Positions 53,219 to 62,366 of a stretch of DNA of 64,000 bases are shown here, in pieces (the stretch's first letter is position 1; every line of letters begins with the position of its first letter). The DNA lies in the NCBI GenBank assembly GCA_963773155.1, contig CAVZAB010000016.1, positions 62,001 to 126,000 of the forward strand. The letters are read 5' to 3'. Source of the stretch: CAVZAB01 sp963773155 (lineage in GTDB: Bacteria; Pseudomonadota; Alphaproteobacteria; Rhizobiales; Beijerinckiaceae). The position numbers were made by a program, and so were the translations under genes. Under the pieces are notes generated by a model. The model searched no databases. It was not told the DNA's origin and saw only the letters and a program-made list of their open reading frames with translations.

Positions 53219-53394
53219 TGATCCCCCTGCCCGTTCGAGTCCAGCAAGCCTGCCCCTCGGGGCCGGATCGTCCGCCGCTGTTCGAACTTGAATTTCAGCA
53301 TGGCGGGCGTGAATTGCCGCTGGTAGGCTGAACCGTGACATGCCGGCTCTGCGCCCGACGCAGGGCCGGTCCATCCCGGATCGAGGACGAACCG

Positions 53395-53988
53395 ATGCTG
53401 ATGCAAATCCCGGCGCGCGGCGGCACTGCAGTGAGGGCGAGGAAGGGCCAGTCAATCGCGATCATCAACACCCATGGTCAGCAGGTCGTCGACACTTGGG
53501 CGTTTGTCGCCACCGATCTCGGCCAGTTCATGTCGATGGAGCACACCCGGGCCGGCCTCAGGCGGCTCATTCCAAGGCTGGGCGATTCTTTCTTGACCAA
53601 CCATCGCGCGCCCATTCTGACCCTTGTTGCCGACACGTCGCCCGGCATCCACGACACATTGTTGGCCGCCTGCGACGTGTGGCGCTATCAGGGTCTGGGA
53701 TGCACAGATTATCACGACAATTGCACCGACAATCTCAGCCGGGCGATGGCCGGACTCGGCCTCGACGCCGGCCGGACGCCAGCACCGCTCAATCTGTTCA
53801 TGAACATACCCTGGACCGGCGCAGGTGACCTGAGCTTCGAGCCGCCGAAGTCGAAGCCAGGCGACACAGTGGTCCTGCGCGCCGAATGCGATCTCGTCAT
53901 TGCGTTTTCGGCCTGCCCTCAGGACCTGATGCCGATCAACGGCCTAGCCAATAAGCCGACCGAAGCGCATTTCGAAATCCGCGATTGA
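53395..53988 (+). CDS. DUF1989 family protein (urea carboxylase-associated)
   Basis: 197 residues. The conserved DUF1989 pattern is present: MQIPARGGTAVRARKGQSIAIINTHGQQVVDTWAF (split: IPARGG, VVDTWAF), MSMEHTRAGLRRL, LGDSFLTNHRAPILTLV, HDTLLAACDVWRYQGLG, HDNCTDNL, and NLFMNIPW. Cys/His positions suggest a metal-binding cupin-like fold. Relatives accompany urea carboxylase/allophanate hydrolase operons, but none of those genes is here. Start ATG at 53395 gives the family N-terminus; longer frame lacks support. Divergent from EamA. Confidence 0.85.
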   Translation: MLMQIPARGGTAVRARKGQSIAIINTHGQQVVDTWAFVATDLGQFMSMEHTRAGLRRLIPRLGDSFLTNHRAPILTLVADTSPGIHDTLLAACDVWRYQGLGCTDYHDNCTDNLSRAMAGLGLDAGRTPAPLNLFMNIPWTGAGDLSFEPPKSKPGDTVVLRAECDLVIAFSACPQDLMPINGLANKPTEAHFEIRD

Positions 53989-54294
53989 GACGGCCGAGCG
54001 GTCGAGCGCCGCCGCCTAGATTCCGAAAAGCACCGGCAGACATAGCGGCCAATGCCGATCGGCCGGCTACCAGGCGTTGCCGACTTCGCTCGGCGCGGCG
54101 CAGCAAAGCCGCGAATGTTTGTTAACCACAAAGCGACAAGCATGTGGACCAAATTCGAGAAGGTCGAGAGACTCGACGGATTGAAACCGGATCCGGTGTT
54201 GCAACAGGCATCCCGTGCGTGATTTTCGACATTGTGGCCCAAGAGCCGAGAATGCTAGGCTTGCGAGCTCTTCGAGCTGAACCCAGAGAGTGTC
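53989..54294. other. Intergenic region upstream of the methyltransferase-like gene
   Basis: Nothing recognisable. No frame over 100 residues with family features, no hairpin with T-run. It probably contains the methyltransferase promoter. Confidence 0.3.
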
Positions 54295-55053
54295 ATGGCC
54301 CCCTCATTGCTTAAGACACTCACTGCCGCCGTGAACAAGTCACTGGCGCCGGTCGGGGTGAAAATCACCGGTATCGATCATCATGACTGGAGCGATGTCG
54401 GAAACTTCATTCCGTTCGAGCGGACCATGGATGCGGCGCGCGTCGCCGGAATGTCGGTCGCTGACTACGTTGACAGCGTCATGAACGGGGTACCTGGTTC
54501 GTCGCAGAACACTGTCGACAAGATGGCCTCGTTGGGCGTGTTTTCAAAGCCGATGCAGACGGTGGTCGAGATCGGCCCCGGGACAGGGCGCTACCTCGAG
54601 AAGGTTCTAAAGGTTGACCGGCCCGCGCGCTACGAGATCTACGAGACTGCGGGGCCATGGTCTACCTACCTCGTCAAGGAGTACGACGTCGTCCTGCAAC
54701 CAACCGACGGCTATTCACTGGCATCGACCGCAGACCTTAGTGTCAGCATGGTGCATGCCCACAAGGTCTTCAGCACGGTGCCGTTCATGGTCACCTGCTG
54801 CTATTGGCTGGAGATGGCAAGGGTAATCCGGCCGGGCGGCTGGGCGGTTTTCGATGTCGTTACCGAGCGCTGCTTCGCTGGAGATGCCGTGCAAAGCTGG
54901 GCCAAGTCCGGAATTCGCCATGGCTCCTATCCGGCCCTGACGCCGCGCGAGGTTGCGGTGAATTTTTTCACCGGACAGGGTTTCACGCTGGCCGGAAGTT
55001 TCATTGTGCCGATGCTGCCGGGCACCACAGAGCTTATGGTTTTCAAGCGGTAA
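54295..55053 (+). CDS. Class I SAM-dependent methyltransferase-like protein
   Basis: 252 residues. SAM motif I is clear at residues 90-104 (VVEIGPGTGRYLEKV); WLEMARVIRPGGWAVFDVV near 178 is the post-motif III region of class I methyltransferases. Between them, YEIYETAGPWSTYLVKEYDVVL and SVSMVHAHKVFST are unusual. It looks like a sugar or polyketide methyltransferase of glycan-synthesis clusters, where such stand-alone genes occur. Substrate unknown. Oriented opposite to the conjugation genes around it, so it is cargo. Confidence 0.75.
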   Translation: MAPSLLKTLTAAVNKSLAPVGVKITGIDHHDWSDVGNFIPFERTMDAARVAGMSVADYVDSVMNGVPGSSQNTVDKMASLGVFSKPMQTVVEIGPGTGRYLEKVLKVDRPARYEIYETAGPWSTYLVKEYDVVLQPTDGYSLASTADLSVSMVHAHKVFSTVPFMVTCCYWLEMARVIRPGGWAVFDVVTERCFAGDAVQSWAKSGIRHGSYPALTPREVAVNFFTGQGFTLAGSFIVPMLPGTTELMVFKR

Positions 55054-55385
55054 CCCTGCTTCAGCTAGGTCCCGGCTTGGGTTGCGCCCGCGGCGAAACA
55101 CGTCGTCACAAGCCGTTTCGTCGCTTCTGACCTTCGCCGTCCGGGGGCATTGGATCTGCCGAATAGGAAGACAATTCGGGCAATTGTGGCAGGCTCGCTC
55201 AAGGAGCGATCCTGAACAAATTCCCCTTCCGTGCATTGCGACCGGACGGCCGCCGAACAAGACCTCGGCGAGACCCAGATTACCCGAGCGACCAAGTACG
55301 GCCGAGGCCAGTCGACACTTTTCGGCAAGGCCGCACGCTCAGTTTCCAGGCAATAGTCAAATGCATTATTGACCGATCACTCCGA
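55054..55385. other. Intergenic region between convergent genes
   Basis: No supported gene. Short open frames on both strands have no family signature. The methyltransferase (rightward) and phosphoesterase (leftward) converge on this stretch; no clear terminator was recognised. Confidence 0.3.
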
Positions 55386-56663
55386 TCATTGACAATAAAG
55401 CGCCCGGGCCTTGAAGCTGCAAGTCGCCAGCACTTCGCCCGACGTCGAATAATTCTTGATCGTCCAGCCATCGGAATTGCGCTCGAGCATGGCAAAACCG
55501 AAGCGTCCCGGCGTTCCCAGACCAGTCTTGACGTGAACGCCGTTGATGACGAGCCCGCTTGGATCGCTCGGCGCCAGCCGATGCAATTCCGCCCCGCCAT
55601 GCCCCGACACGATCTGCAGCGGCAGATCCTCGACATAGCTAAGCACCTGGAACGTATGTTGGTGGCCCGACAGAAAGGCTTCGACATTGGCGGGAATGTT
55701 GCCCCTTGCTGCTTGCGCGAGCGTCTTATTGTCGCCGAAGACACCACCGAGTATCGTCGCCGCCGCGGCCCAGATTGGCCGATGAAAGGCCAGCCAAACC
55801 GGGCCATTCGGGGCAAGTTTCGGTAAGTTAACAAATTGCTGGCGAAACCATTCGACCTCGCCGCGCGGGGCGCGCTCATCGGCTGCAATCGAGACATCCA
55901 TGACGACCAGGGTGAGATGGCCAAGATCGACGCTGAAGGGTCTTGCCGGCGCGAGACAGCCATTGGCAGAGGGATTGGGATAGGGATCGAGCGCCCGGCT
56001 CCAACCGATCCCGCCCGCCTCGCACATTTCATGATTGCCGCGCACGAAGACGAAGGGCGCCGTCGCCAACAACGCGCGCGCCGGCTCGAAAAAATCGGCG
56101 CTCCAGACATCCCAGGTGTCGCCCGTTCGGATCTTGGCGCAATCGAGGGCGGCATCGCAACCGGGTCTGCGATAGTGCAGATCGCCAAGATGGATCACCA
56201 GATCGGGCTTGAGTCTGGCACCGTAATCGGACCCGAGCCGGAACGGCCATTGCTCGGTGTCGCTGCAATCCTGCCCCTTCGGCCATTCGAATTTGCAGCC
56301 GGTATCACCAATTAAGAGGATCCGTTGCGGCTGCGGCCGCGGTAACGGCAAGCTTGCCGGGCCAAGCATGACCGAGGCTGCACCGTTCGGTAGCGCGAGC
56401 GCGCATATTCGATTGGGGAACATGTCGCGCGGCACGGCCCGCACTTGCATGGCAAGCGGCCTTGCATCGACCAGGAGGATGGGACATTTCGCGGCCTCGG
56501 TGACGACGCGCGCCTCAAGCCCGCCTGGCACATATTGGACCCAGTAGGAATCGTTCGCCGCGAAGAGGGAACCACGGGCCAGCAAAAGGGCAAACAGGCC
56601 CAAAAACAGACTGGCGCAAGGCGAGCGAACGGCGCACCAGAGGGTCGATTGGCGGACCGGCAA
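55386..56663 (-). CDS. Exported metallophosphoesterase (purple acid phosphatase-like)
   Basis: 425 residues. Signal peptide (CASLFLGLFALLLARGSLFAAN) followed by a calcineurin-like domain: ILLIGDTGCK near residue 115, VIHLGDLHYR near 157, VRGNHEMC near 205, LAFHRPIW near 290, FLSGHQHTFQ near 332. A small beta extension precedes the catalytic domain. Likely a periplasmic phosphatase or phosphodiesterase. The first start (TTG, 56663) is two bases after the relaxase stop; a later start such as a GTG before the signal peptide is possible. It may be transcribed with the relaxase operon. Confidence 0.82.
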   Translation of the reverse strand: MPVRQSTLWCAVRSPCASLFLGLFALLLARGSLFAANDSYWVQYVPGGLEARVVTEAAKCPILLVDARPLAMQVRAVPRDMFPNRICALALPNGAASVMLGPASLPLPRPQPQRILLIGDTGCKFEWPKGQDCSDTEQWPFRLGSDYGARLKPDLVIHLGDLHYRRPGCDAALDCAKIRTGDTWDVWSADFFEPARALLATAPFVFVRGNHEMCEAGGIGWSRALDPYPNPSANGCLAPARPFSVDLGHLTLVVMDVSIAADERAPRGEVEWFRQQFVNLPKLAPNGPVWLAFHRPIWAAAATILGGVFGDNKTLAQAARGNIPANVEAFLSGHQHTFQVLSYVEDLPLQIVSGHGGAELHRLAPSDPSGLVINGVHVKTGLGTPGRFGFAMLERNSDGWTIKNYSTSGEVLATCSFKARALYCQ

Positions 56664-56665
56664 GA

Positions 56666-58344
56666 CTACCGCCCGACCAGGGCCGGCCCCAAGCCCAACC
56701 CAATCCCCAAACCATGCCCGGCGTTGATTGCGTCTCGTCGTCCGATCGATACCGTCATTGTCGGTTCCCTGTTCCTCTCGAAGGCCGGCCGCCAGGCCAC
56801 AAAAGTGAAGCGACTCCCCCCCGCCAGGATGGCAAACCGCTCGCTGGGAAGCGAGAGGGTGCCGGCTAGTCTGCCGCTCACCTTCGCCCCCTCGCGCGGC
56901 GGGCAGAAGTCGAGGCCCAGCCGCTCACCAACCTGCTTAGCCATTCTGCCGAGCGAATGCACGCGCAGCCGTCGATAGAGGTTTCCCGGCATGGGCCCGG
57001 CCTGCCGCAAAATCCCGTTCCTTTCAAGAAAACCACGCCGCGCGCCCAGCGCGCGGCTGACCTGTTCGGCAAAGCCCAGGCCCGCTAGCGGAGCGCGGCA
57101 GCCGTGATCGATGAGCTGGTCGAGCCAGGTCGGATCGAGCGAGGTTACCAGCGCGTCGAGCCGCCGGTAGGATCGTATGTCGATCTGCCAATCGACCGCT
57201 CCATGGCCGGCCGCAAGGCTGACGATCATGCCTTGCTGCAGCCCTGCGAACTCTCGCGGCCGTGCCGGATAATGGTGCCAGATAGGCGTGCCCATCGGTC
57301 GCATCGAGGACGAGATAGGGTAGCGGCGCGGCGTCGGCTCCCGTGGTGGCGACGACCTGCCCGACCAGCGGACGCTGGCCGGCGCAAGGCCGCAGGAGCA
57401 ACCGCTGATTTGGTGCCCTGTCAAGGCCCGCCCGCTCGATTTCCCTATGCAGCAAAGCCATCAGGCGGCTGCGCGTTTCGATCACACGAAGCGTTTCGTC
57501 GAAGTGCCGGTCGAGCGCGAAAGCCCCCGGCCCGCTCTCGCTGGCAAGGCCAAGACGGGTAACGAATTGTAGGCGCCGAACGAGGTCGCAGGTTTCCTCA
57601 AGCGACAGACCTGCCGCTTCCTTCACGATCACCTGCCGATCGCGCACGAGTTCCCGCAATCGTCCGGTCGGGCCCCGTCCAGAACAGGCCGTGGGCCGGT
57701 TCGGATCGATCTCGCCGCGGGCCGGCAAGCGTCCCCAGTTCTCGGCCGAGCAGTTCGCTGGCACGGGCGCGCAATCCGTGCCGCAGATAGGCCGGCGCAA
57801 TCACGAGGGCGCCGCCGCTGCTGTCGCGACCGCGCAGCGCGATGTGGCTGTGCGGCAGGCCCGTGTTGTAATGATCGACGGCGAGCCAGTCGAGACGGGC
57901 GCCAAGATCGGCCTGCGCCCGCGCCATCAGGTCGCGTACGAAGGGCTGCATGCCTTGCAGATGCCGCCCGTCCATTGGCGAAACGATGATCCGATAATGA
58001 TGCGGATCGTCACGCCACTGCCGTCGGCAGACGTGCGGGTCGGGCGCCTCGTCTCTGGCGCCATAGAATGGGCCGGGTCCCGCTTGGATCGACACGCCGT
58101 CACGCTGCAGATAGCGCAAATGATCGCCAAGACGGCCTGCACCTTTTGCGCCATGGAGCACGCAACGCACCTTGACGATGACTTGGCGTTGGTGCCGCTC
58201 GGCGCTGTGCTGCCGGCAGAGCCGCGCAATCGCGCCGCCGCGCGCGCTGCCGTTCTGGGCAGGCAGCAAGCCGCCAGCAGCGATCCGCTCGGCGCGCGCT
58301 AGGCCGAGGATTTGCCGGCCATAGGCCCGGCCCGGCCGGCTCAT
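56666..58344 (-). CDS. VirD2-type relaxase with DUF3363 domain, two frameshifts (near 57718 and 57255)
   Basis: 558 residues after removing two extra bases (1679-2=1677). N-terminal relaxase domain (frame 1): VIVKVRCVLHGAKGAGRLGDHLRYLQRDGV, HHYRIIVSPMDG, DWLAVDHYNTGLPHSHIALRGRD with the His cluster that binds metal. Frame 2: RELVRDRQVIVKEAAGLSLEETCDLVRRLQ. Frame 3: REFAGLQQGMIVSLAAGHGAVDW, DPTWLDQLI, RRGFLERNGIL. Both joins read as doubled third bases (CC+G+C before GGC; GC+G+A before GAG). Relaxase nicks oriT to start transfer; no oriT was identified. Starts at an ATG overlapping the TraF stop. Confidence 0.8.
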
Positions 58345-58865
58345 GACCTGCCGGCGGCCGCATCGCCAGGCCAAGTCCACAGCGGCGTTACAACACCACG
58401 CAGGTCCCGCCGCGCCAGCAGACCGAAATACCGGCTGTCGAGAGATTGCGGATGCGGCAGGAACAACACAATATCGTCTTCGCTCAAGCGCCGGCAGCCA
58501 ACCCATGCCGGCAATGATCGCGCCTGGCGATCGACGGCCAGCGCCCGGGCCATTGCTCGCCCGTTCAATGTCACCTCGTCGCCATACCGACAGACCCAGT
58601 CGCCCTTTGCCCCATAAAGCCGCTTGAGGAGGAAGGCACCCGGCGGCAGATAGGCCCGCCCATTCAAGAAATCGGCGAGTTCCGGCGGCGGCATGACAGC
58701 CACGAGATCGCCTGGGCCTGGCACGGCCGATGGATCGAGCCAATAGAAGCCGAGCGGCGCGCTGCCCGAGGCATTGAACAGGAGACGCGGCAGCGGCGCA
58801 GGCGCGAGCCCGATAACCAGGCCGGCACCGCCGGCAAGCGCGAGAATGCCGTCTGCTCGCCGCAC
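58341..58865 (-). CDS. traF: Conjugal transfer peptidase TraF (signal peptidase I family)
   Basis: 174 residues. N-terminal membrane anchor (ILALAGGAGLVIGLAP), then a S26 peptidase core: NASGSAPLGFYWL with the Ser nucleophile, FLLKRLYGAKGDWVC with the catalytic Lys near residue 85, GRAMA, and GYFLLARRDLRGVVTPLW-type SRYFGLLARRDLRGV near the end. TraF matures the pilin TrbC. Start GTG 58865 is chosen because earlier frames are Ala/Arg-rich with no domain; it follows the HTH gene's stop by two bases. Coupled to the relaxase. Confidence 0.88.
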   Translation of the reverse strand: MRRADGILALAGGAGLVIGLAPAPLPRLLFNASGSAPLGFYWLDPSAVPGPGDLVAVMPPPELADFLNGRAYLPPGAFLLKRLYGAKGDWVCRYGDEVTLNGRAMARALAVDRQARSLPAWVGCRRLSEDDIVLFLPHPQSLDSRYFGLLARRDLRGVVTPLWTWPGDAAAGRS

Positions 58866-58866
58866 G

Positions 58867-59079
58867 CTAGCCTTCCCGCTGCGCGGTCGAGCTGCGGCAA
58901 TGGGATTGTGACCAGGCGACAAGGTCGTCGCGATGATAGCGGACCATACGCCCGTGCTTGCGAAACAACGGGCCGCCGCCATAAACGCGCATTTTTTCCA
59001 GCGTATTCGGCTTTAGATCGAGCCAGGCCGCGGCTTCGCGCGTTGCCAGAAAGGGTCCGCCGTTCGCATCCCTGTTCAT
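58867..59079 (-). CDS. Helix-turn-helix DNA-binding protein (AlpA/excisionase-like)
   Basis: 70 residues. A winged helix-turn-helix of the HTH_17/AlpA type: FLATREAAAWLDLKPNTLEKMRVYGGGPLFRKHGRMVRYHRDDLVAW (recognition segment LKPNTLEKMR). Proteins of this size next to traF in alphaproteobacterial ICEs are often recombination directionality factors or tra regulators. ATG at 59079; longer frames run into non-coding sequence. Two bases separate it from traF. Confidence 0.75.
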   Translation of the reverse strand: MNRDANGGPFLATREAAAWLDLKPNTLEKMRVYGGGPLFRKHGRMVRYHRDDLVAWSQSHCRSSTAQREG

Positions 59080-59195
59080 GTTCCGCCTCTCCCGTTTGGC
59101 TCCAGTTTGGACAATTCCCTCGGCTGTTTCCTGATTGGCGCAAGCTGTCCCGCTTCGCCAGTGTCGAGGCAAGCGGGGGCAAAATCGACACCCGC

Positions 59196-59978
59196 TCAGC
59201 GCAGCAATTCGCGATAGCCGCCGCCAACAAGCGCGGCGCCGCGCCGAACAATCCGCCGGATCCTGTCCTTCAGGAAGCGGCTGGGCCCGTTCCAGTCATC
59301 GACAACCCTGGCCTCGCCGAACAGCAATGTTGCGATCTGCCGATAGGAAAGGCCGCTGGTCCTGCCGTCGAGCGCGACGACAATAGCGGCGAGTTTGACA
59401 CCAGGCGGGGTGGCGGAGCGCGGCAATCGGGTCGAGCCTTCGACCAGCCGTTCCAGCATGCCGATGACCGCCGCCTTATCGCGGCAATGATCGAAGGCTT
59501 TGAGCTGGAAGACGAGATCGAAGCGGCCGGCCGGACGATTGAGGCCCTCAATGCGCAGACCGAAATCGTAGTGACCCAACTCGCAGGCAAGTTCGACGGC
59601 GCCGTCGAGCCCGATGCATAGGCCGCGAAGACCATGCCACCTGGCAAAGTCGAACGGCGCGCTTTGTCCGCTCCGCGAGGCGATGGCTGTTAGCGAACGA
59701 CGATAGAGCGTCGGCAACCAGAACAGGCAGGCCTTGCGGGCGTCCAAGGCGGGATCGACGAAATGGCCAAGCCCCCAGGCTTCGGCCAGAGGGTAGCGGC
59801 GGCGCGGCCGGCACAGGATCGCACCGTCGCTGAGGCGAAACTGCGGCGGTCCGAGCGTTCGAAAGCAGCGCCAGTCACGCTGGTAGGCCTTGCTGCGGCG
59901 CAGGAATTCCCAGGCAAGGGCCGCCAAGCTCGCCTGGTGCAAATAGGCATAGGCGGCGGGATCGGGTGAGCTACGCAT
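59196..59978 (-). CDS. DUF2285 / DUF6499-type protein of conjugative elements
   Basis: 260 residues. N-terminus AYAYLHQASLAALAWEFLRRSKAYQRDW is the DUF6499 segment; the C-terminal third (GRTSGLSYRQIATLLFGEARVVDDWN ... SRFLKDRIRRIVRRGAALVGGGYRELL) is a DUF2285 helix-turn-helix region. In several rhizobial elements DUF2285 proteins activate excision and transfer genes. It is oriented toward the HTH and traF genes, 116 bases upstream of them. Confidence 0.8.
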   Translation of the reverse strand: MRSSPDPAAYAYLHQASLAALAWEFLRRSKAYQRDWRCFRTLGPPQFRLSDGAILCRPRRRYPLAEAWGLGHFVDPALDARKACLFWLPTLYRRSLTAIASRSGQSAPFDFARWHGLRGLCIGLDGAVELACELGHYDFGLRIEGLNRPAGRFDLVFQLKAFDHCRDKAAVIGMLERLVEGSTRLPRSATPPGVKLAAIVVALDGRTSGLSYRQIATLLFGEARVVDDWNGPSRFLKDRIRRIVRRGAALVGGGYRELLR

Positions 59979-59981
59979 GCA

Positions 59982-60521
59982 TCAATCCGCGGCCGCAGCA
60001 TCGACGAGGCGGCGCAAGGTTTGGCGCTGGCTTGGACCGGCTGCCATCGCCCATTCATAGGCGGCTTGACGCGTTGTCGCCAGCAGTACGCCGTGCTGGT
60101 TGAGGCGCGTCAACGTCGGCGAACGATCATCGGGCCGCCGCGCGACGCTCAGGTCGATCAGCACGCGCGTGTCGAAGCCGGCGGTTTGCGCGGTCAAAGC
60201 GGCAACCAGAATATCCTCGTCGAGCCAAAGCCCGCCGAGATAGAGGTACCGGCCATCGGCGCGGTCGAGTTCCGGCGAAATCGCGTCGCTCGAGAACAAA
60301 GTGAAGGGATCGGCGACAATCGTCTTGCCGATCGGTTCGGACTCGGCGGCAAGCTTGCCTGAGGCAATCGTCACCACTGGGAGCGACAATTCATCGGTGA
60401 TTCGGCGCAACAGGGCGAGGCCGTTGCCCACGTGCCGCCGGAACTTTGTCGATGGGCCGGCGGCCCTTGCGGCGGCCGGATTGAACAATGCGACCAGACT
60501 TTTTTCGATTGTCGCCAGCAT
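59982..60521 (-). CDS. Isochorismatase-fold-like protein of the conjugative element
   Basis: 179 residues. The order FRRHVGNGLALLRRITDELSLPVVTIASG, LYLGGLWLDEDILVAALTAQTAGFDTRVLIDLSVAR and TLTRLNQHGVLLATTRQAAYEWA resembles the second half of isochorismatase-like cysteine hydrolases. The catalytic Cys expected after the GGLW-type strand is absent, so it may be a non-enzymatic paralogue. It overlaps neither neighbour but is four bases from the DUF2285 gene, hence likely one operon. ATG at 60521 gives the conserved N-terminus; longer frame is Arg/Pro-rich. Confidence 0.45.
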   Translation of the reverse strand: MLATIEKSLVALFNPAAARAAGPSTKFRRHVGNGLALLRRITDELSLPVVTIASGKLAAESEPIGKTIVADPFTLFSSDAISPELDRADGRYLYLGGLWLDEDILVAALTAQTAGFDTRVLIDLSVARRPDDRSPTLTRLNQHGVLLATTRQAAYEWAMAAGPSQRQTLRRLVDAAAAD

Positions 60522-60663
60522 CGGCAAGTCCCTCACAGGAGCCGCATGAGGCCGGCCCGCCATGCATTGATGCGGCAGTCATCGGATTGAAGGTATGGGT
60601 CGGCTCACAGCCGGTTCGATCCAGGGCAACGACGCGTGCGCTATCGCACGCGTATCTTTACCG

Positions 60664-61455
60664 TCAGCTGGCTGGTCCCGGGAACAGGCTGTCGGTTTTG
60701 CCGGTCAGCCGATAGGCGAGAAGGCCGACCCATTCCTTGGCGGCCACATCAAGTGTGTGCAGCGCATCGATACCCAGAATATCGAGGAGCAACAGGTCGG
60801 ACGCCCCGCCGGTACGGAAGTCGACGGGATAGGCCTCGACATTGAAACCGGCGCGCCGGAAGCAGCCCATCGAGCGCGGCATATGCCAGGCCGAAGTGAC
60901 CAGCAGCCAATGTTCGCGCGCGGTCGGATGCAGGAGGGCCGCGGAAAATTGCGCATTCTCATAGGTATTGCGCGCCCGCGTTTCGAGCACCAAACGGCGC
61001 GGGTCGACGCCAAACGCCGCGATTTTCTTGGCCACTTCCTCGGCCTCGGAGACCGGCTCGGCAATGCCGGTGAAGACCAGTTTCGCCTGGGGGAATTGCC
61101 GCGCCAATGCGACCAGAGCGGTAATGCGCTCGCCTGCCTCGTTCAATTTGAGTGGATTTCCCCGCGCTTCCGAAATGCGAACGTCGACAGCACCGCCGAG
61201 CACGATAATGCCGTCCGGCGGCCCGTCCCGTGCGATCTGCCATTGCGCGAAACGGTTTTCGAGCGGCAACAGCAAAGCCACGCCAAGCGGCGTCAGCGCC
61301 GCAATGAACAGGAAAGCGACCGCAACCGCGGCTAGCCCGTTGGCCGTGCGGCGATAGCGCAAAAGCGCGCAAACAGACGCGGCGCCAACGAGCAGGATAA
61401 ACGCATTGCTCGGCGAAGCGAAAAACCAGACCAGCTTGGACAGGGCGTAGAACAT
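60664..61455 (-). CDS. YdcF family membrane protein (DUF218, SanA/ElyC-like)
   Basis: 263 residues. Two N-terminal hydrophobic segments (FILLVGAASVCALL and NGLAAVAVAFLFIAALTPLGVALL) then a DUF218 domain: DGIIVLGGAVDVRISEARG, AKLVFTGIAEPVSEAEEVAKKIA, RNTYENAQFSAALL, WLLVTSAWHMPRSMGCFRRAGFNVEAYPVDFR. Relatives act in envelope metabolism (vancomycin sensitivity, enterobacterial antigen). Clean frame. Stand-alone; probably the first gene outside the conjugation region. Confidence 0.9.
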   Translation of the reverse strand: MFYALSKLVWFFASPSNAFILLVGAASVCALLRYRRTANGLAAVAVAFLFIAALTPLGVALLLPLENRFAQWQIARDGPPDGIIVLGGAVDVRISEARGNPLKLNEAGERITALVALARQFPQAKLVFTGIAEPVSEAEEVAKKIAAFGVDPRRLVLETRARNTYENAQFSAALLHPTAREHWLLVTSAWHMPRSMGCFRRAGFNVEAYPVDFRTGGASDLLLLDILGIDALHTLDVAAKEWVGLLAYRLTGKTDSLFPGPAS

Positions 61456-61633
61456 CGGCGGCGGGCGCTCGGGCGAGAAGAGAAAAGCCAGACGCCCTGT
61501 CTAATCGGCCCCACCCGACCATTGCAAGGCAACCGCGGGAGACATTGCGCCAGCCGAACATTTTGCGCTCATTATCCGAGAATTCGTCGAACGAACTCAC
61601 AAATCCTTAGCTATTCCATGCGAGACTGAGGTC

Positions 61634-61807
61634 ATGCGTGTCAACCTGACAATTCTCGCGTTCGTAATCGGCATGATCGTCGCCTTTGACTATTTCACTT
61701 TGAATGCGCGCTACGCCCACTGGCTGCTCCGCAGAGCGGAGGAAACGGGCACTCAATTCAAGGATGATGTCAACGACTTCGTCGGCCGCCACGTTCGACG
61801 CACTTGA
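61634..61807 (+). CDS. Small single-pass membrane protein
   Basis: 57 residues. One transmembrane segment (LTILAFVIGMIVAFDYF) followed by a short charged helix (RYAHWLLRRAEETGTQFKDDVND) ending in Arg residues. A CTGAGG motif sits a few bases before the ATG. No family recognised. Lies between YdcF (divergent) and the long AT-rich region before the sensor kinase. Confidence 0.5.
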   Translation: MRVNLTILAFVIGMIVAFDYFTLNARYAHWLLRRAEETGTQFKDDVNDFVGRHVRRT

Positions 61808-62366
61808 CGGCACAGCACGGAAGCCCTGGGCACCGGGTTCTGGCCGCGGCAGTCCTTTGGCCTGACCTACCCTTCTGATCGTCGCCACCGCTTAATTTTG
61901 ACCCTGCCCGGCGCCGGCGCGAGCCTGGCGCTTTTATTGTTGTGGCTGACACGAAGTCGCCATATTTGCTTCCCGCTTTCCGCGTATGTCCTAGCTTAAA
62001 GTGGTATAATATCCAAAGCTACTAATTAAATTAACTATATCTTTCCAGAAAATTATATACTCCCTAAAGAGTATATGTATATAAAACCCACGAATATTGA
62101 GAATAGCGACGGAAATAGGCTTAACAATTGTAAGCTGAAAGGGTTGATGGATGCAAACAATCGAGCGCATCGGGTAAAACGATCCGGCACCAGTGCGTTA
62201 CAAACAGGAGATCATGGTTTTACTAGCAAATAGTCCGGCCTCAATTGCGACTGATGATACCGCGGTCTTTTGGCACGGCCAGAACGACCCCAAACCGAAC
62301 TGGGTCAAACATGCGTACGCTCAAGCGTAATTTTTTCGTGGCATCTGTCGGAGAGGGCACGCGCTG
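61808..62366. promoter_or_regulatory. Long intergenic region with an AT-rich core upstream of the sensor kinase
   Basis: 559 bases without a supported gene. The core 61995-62115 is very AT-rich and contains an exact TATAAT (62005-62010) and a TATATGTATATAAAA stretch near 62070. No -35 partner with a good match was found. It likely holds promoters for the two-component operon; the start of the kinase is set by GGAGAGGG about ten bases before the ATG. Confidence 0.4.

Larger units (their letters stand above)
38171..60521 (-). mobile_element. Conjugative (integrative/conjugative-element-like) module with internal cargo
   Basis: Right to left: accessory proteins, HTH protein, TraF protease, VirD2-like relaxase, then cargo (phosphoesterase, methyltransferase, DUF1989, EamA, UvrD-like helicase), then TraG coupling protein, RHH protein and trbB-C-D-E-J-L-F-G-I. 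The trb order is that of the P-type conjugation clusters of rhizobial ICEs. A complete mating-pair formation set except trbK is present. No integrase, replication gene, attachment site or terminal repeat was found in the window, so the true limits are unknown; the coordinates cover the genes only. The relaxase is frame-interrupted. Confidence 0.7.
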
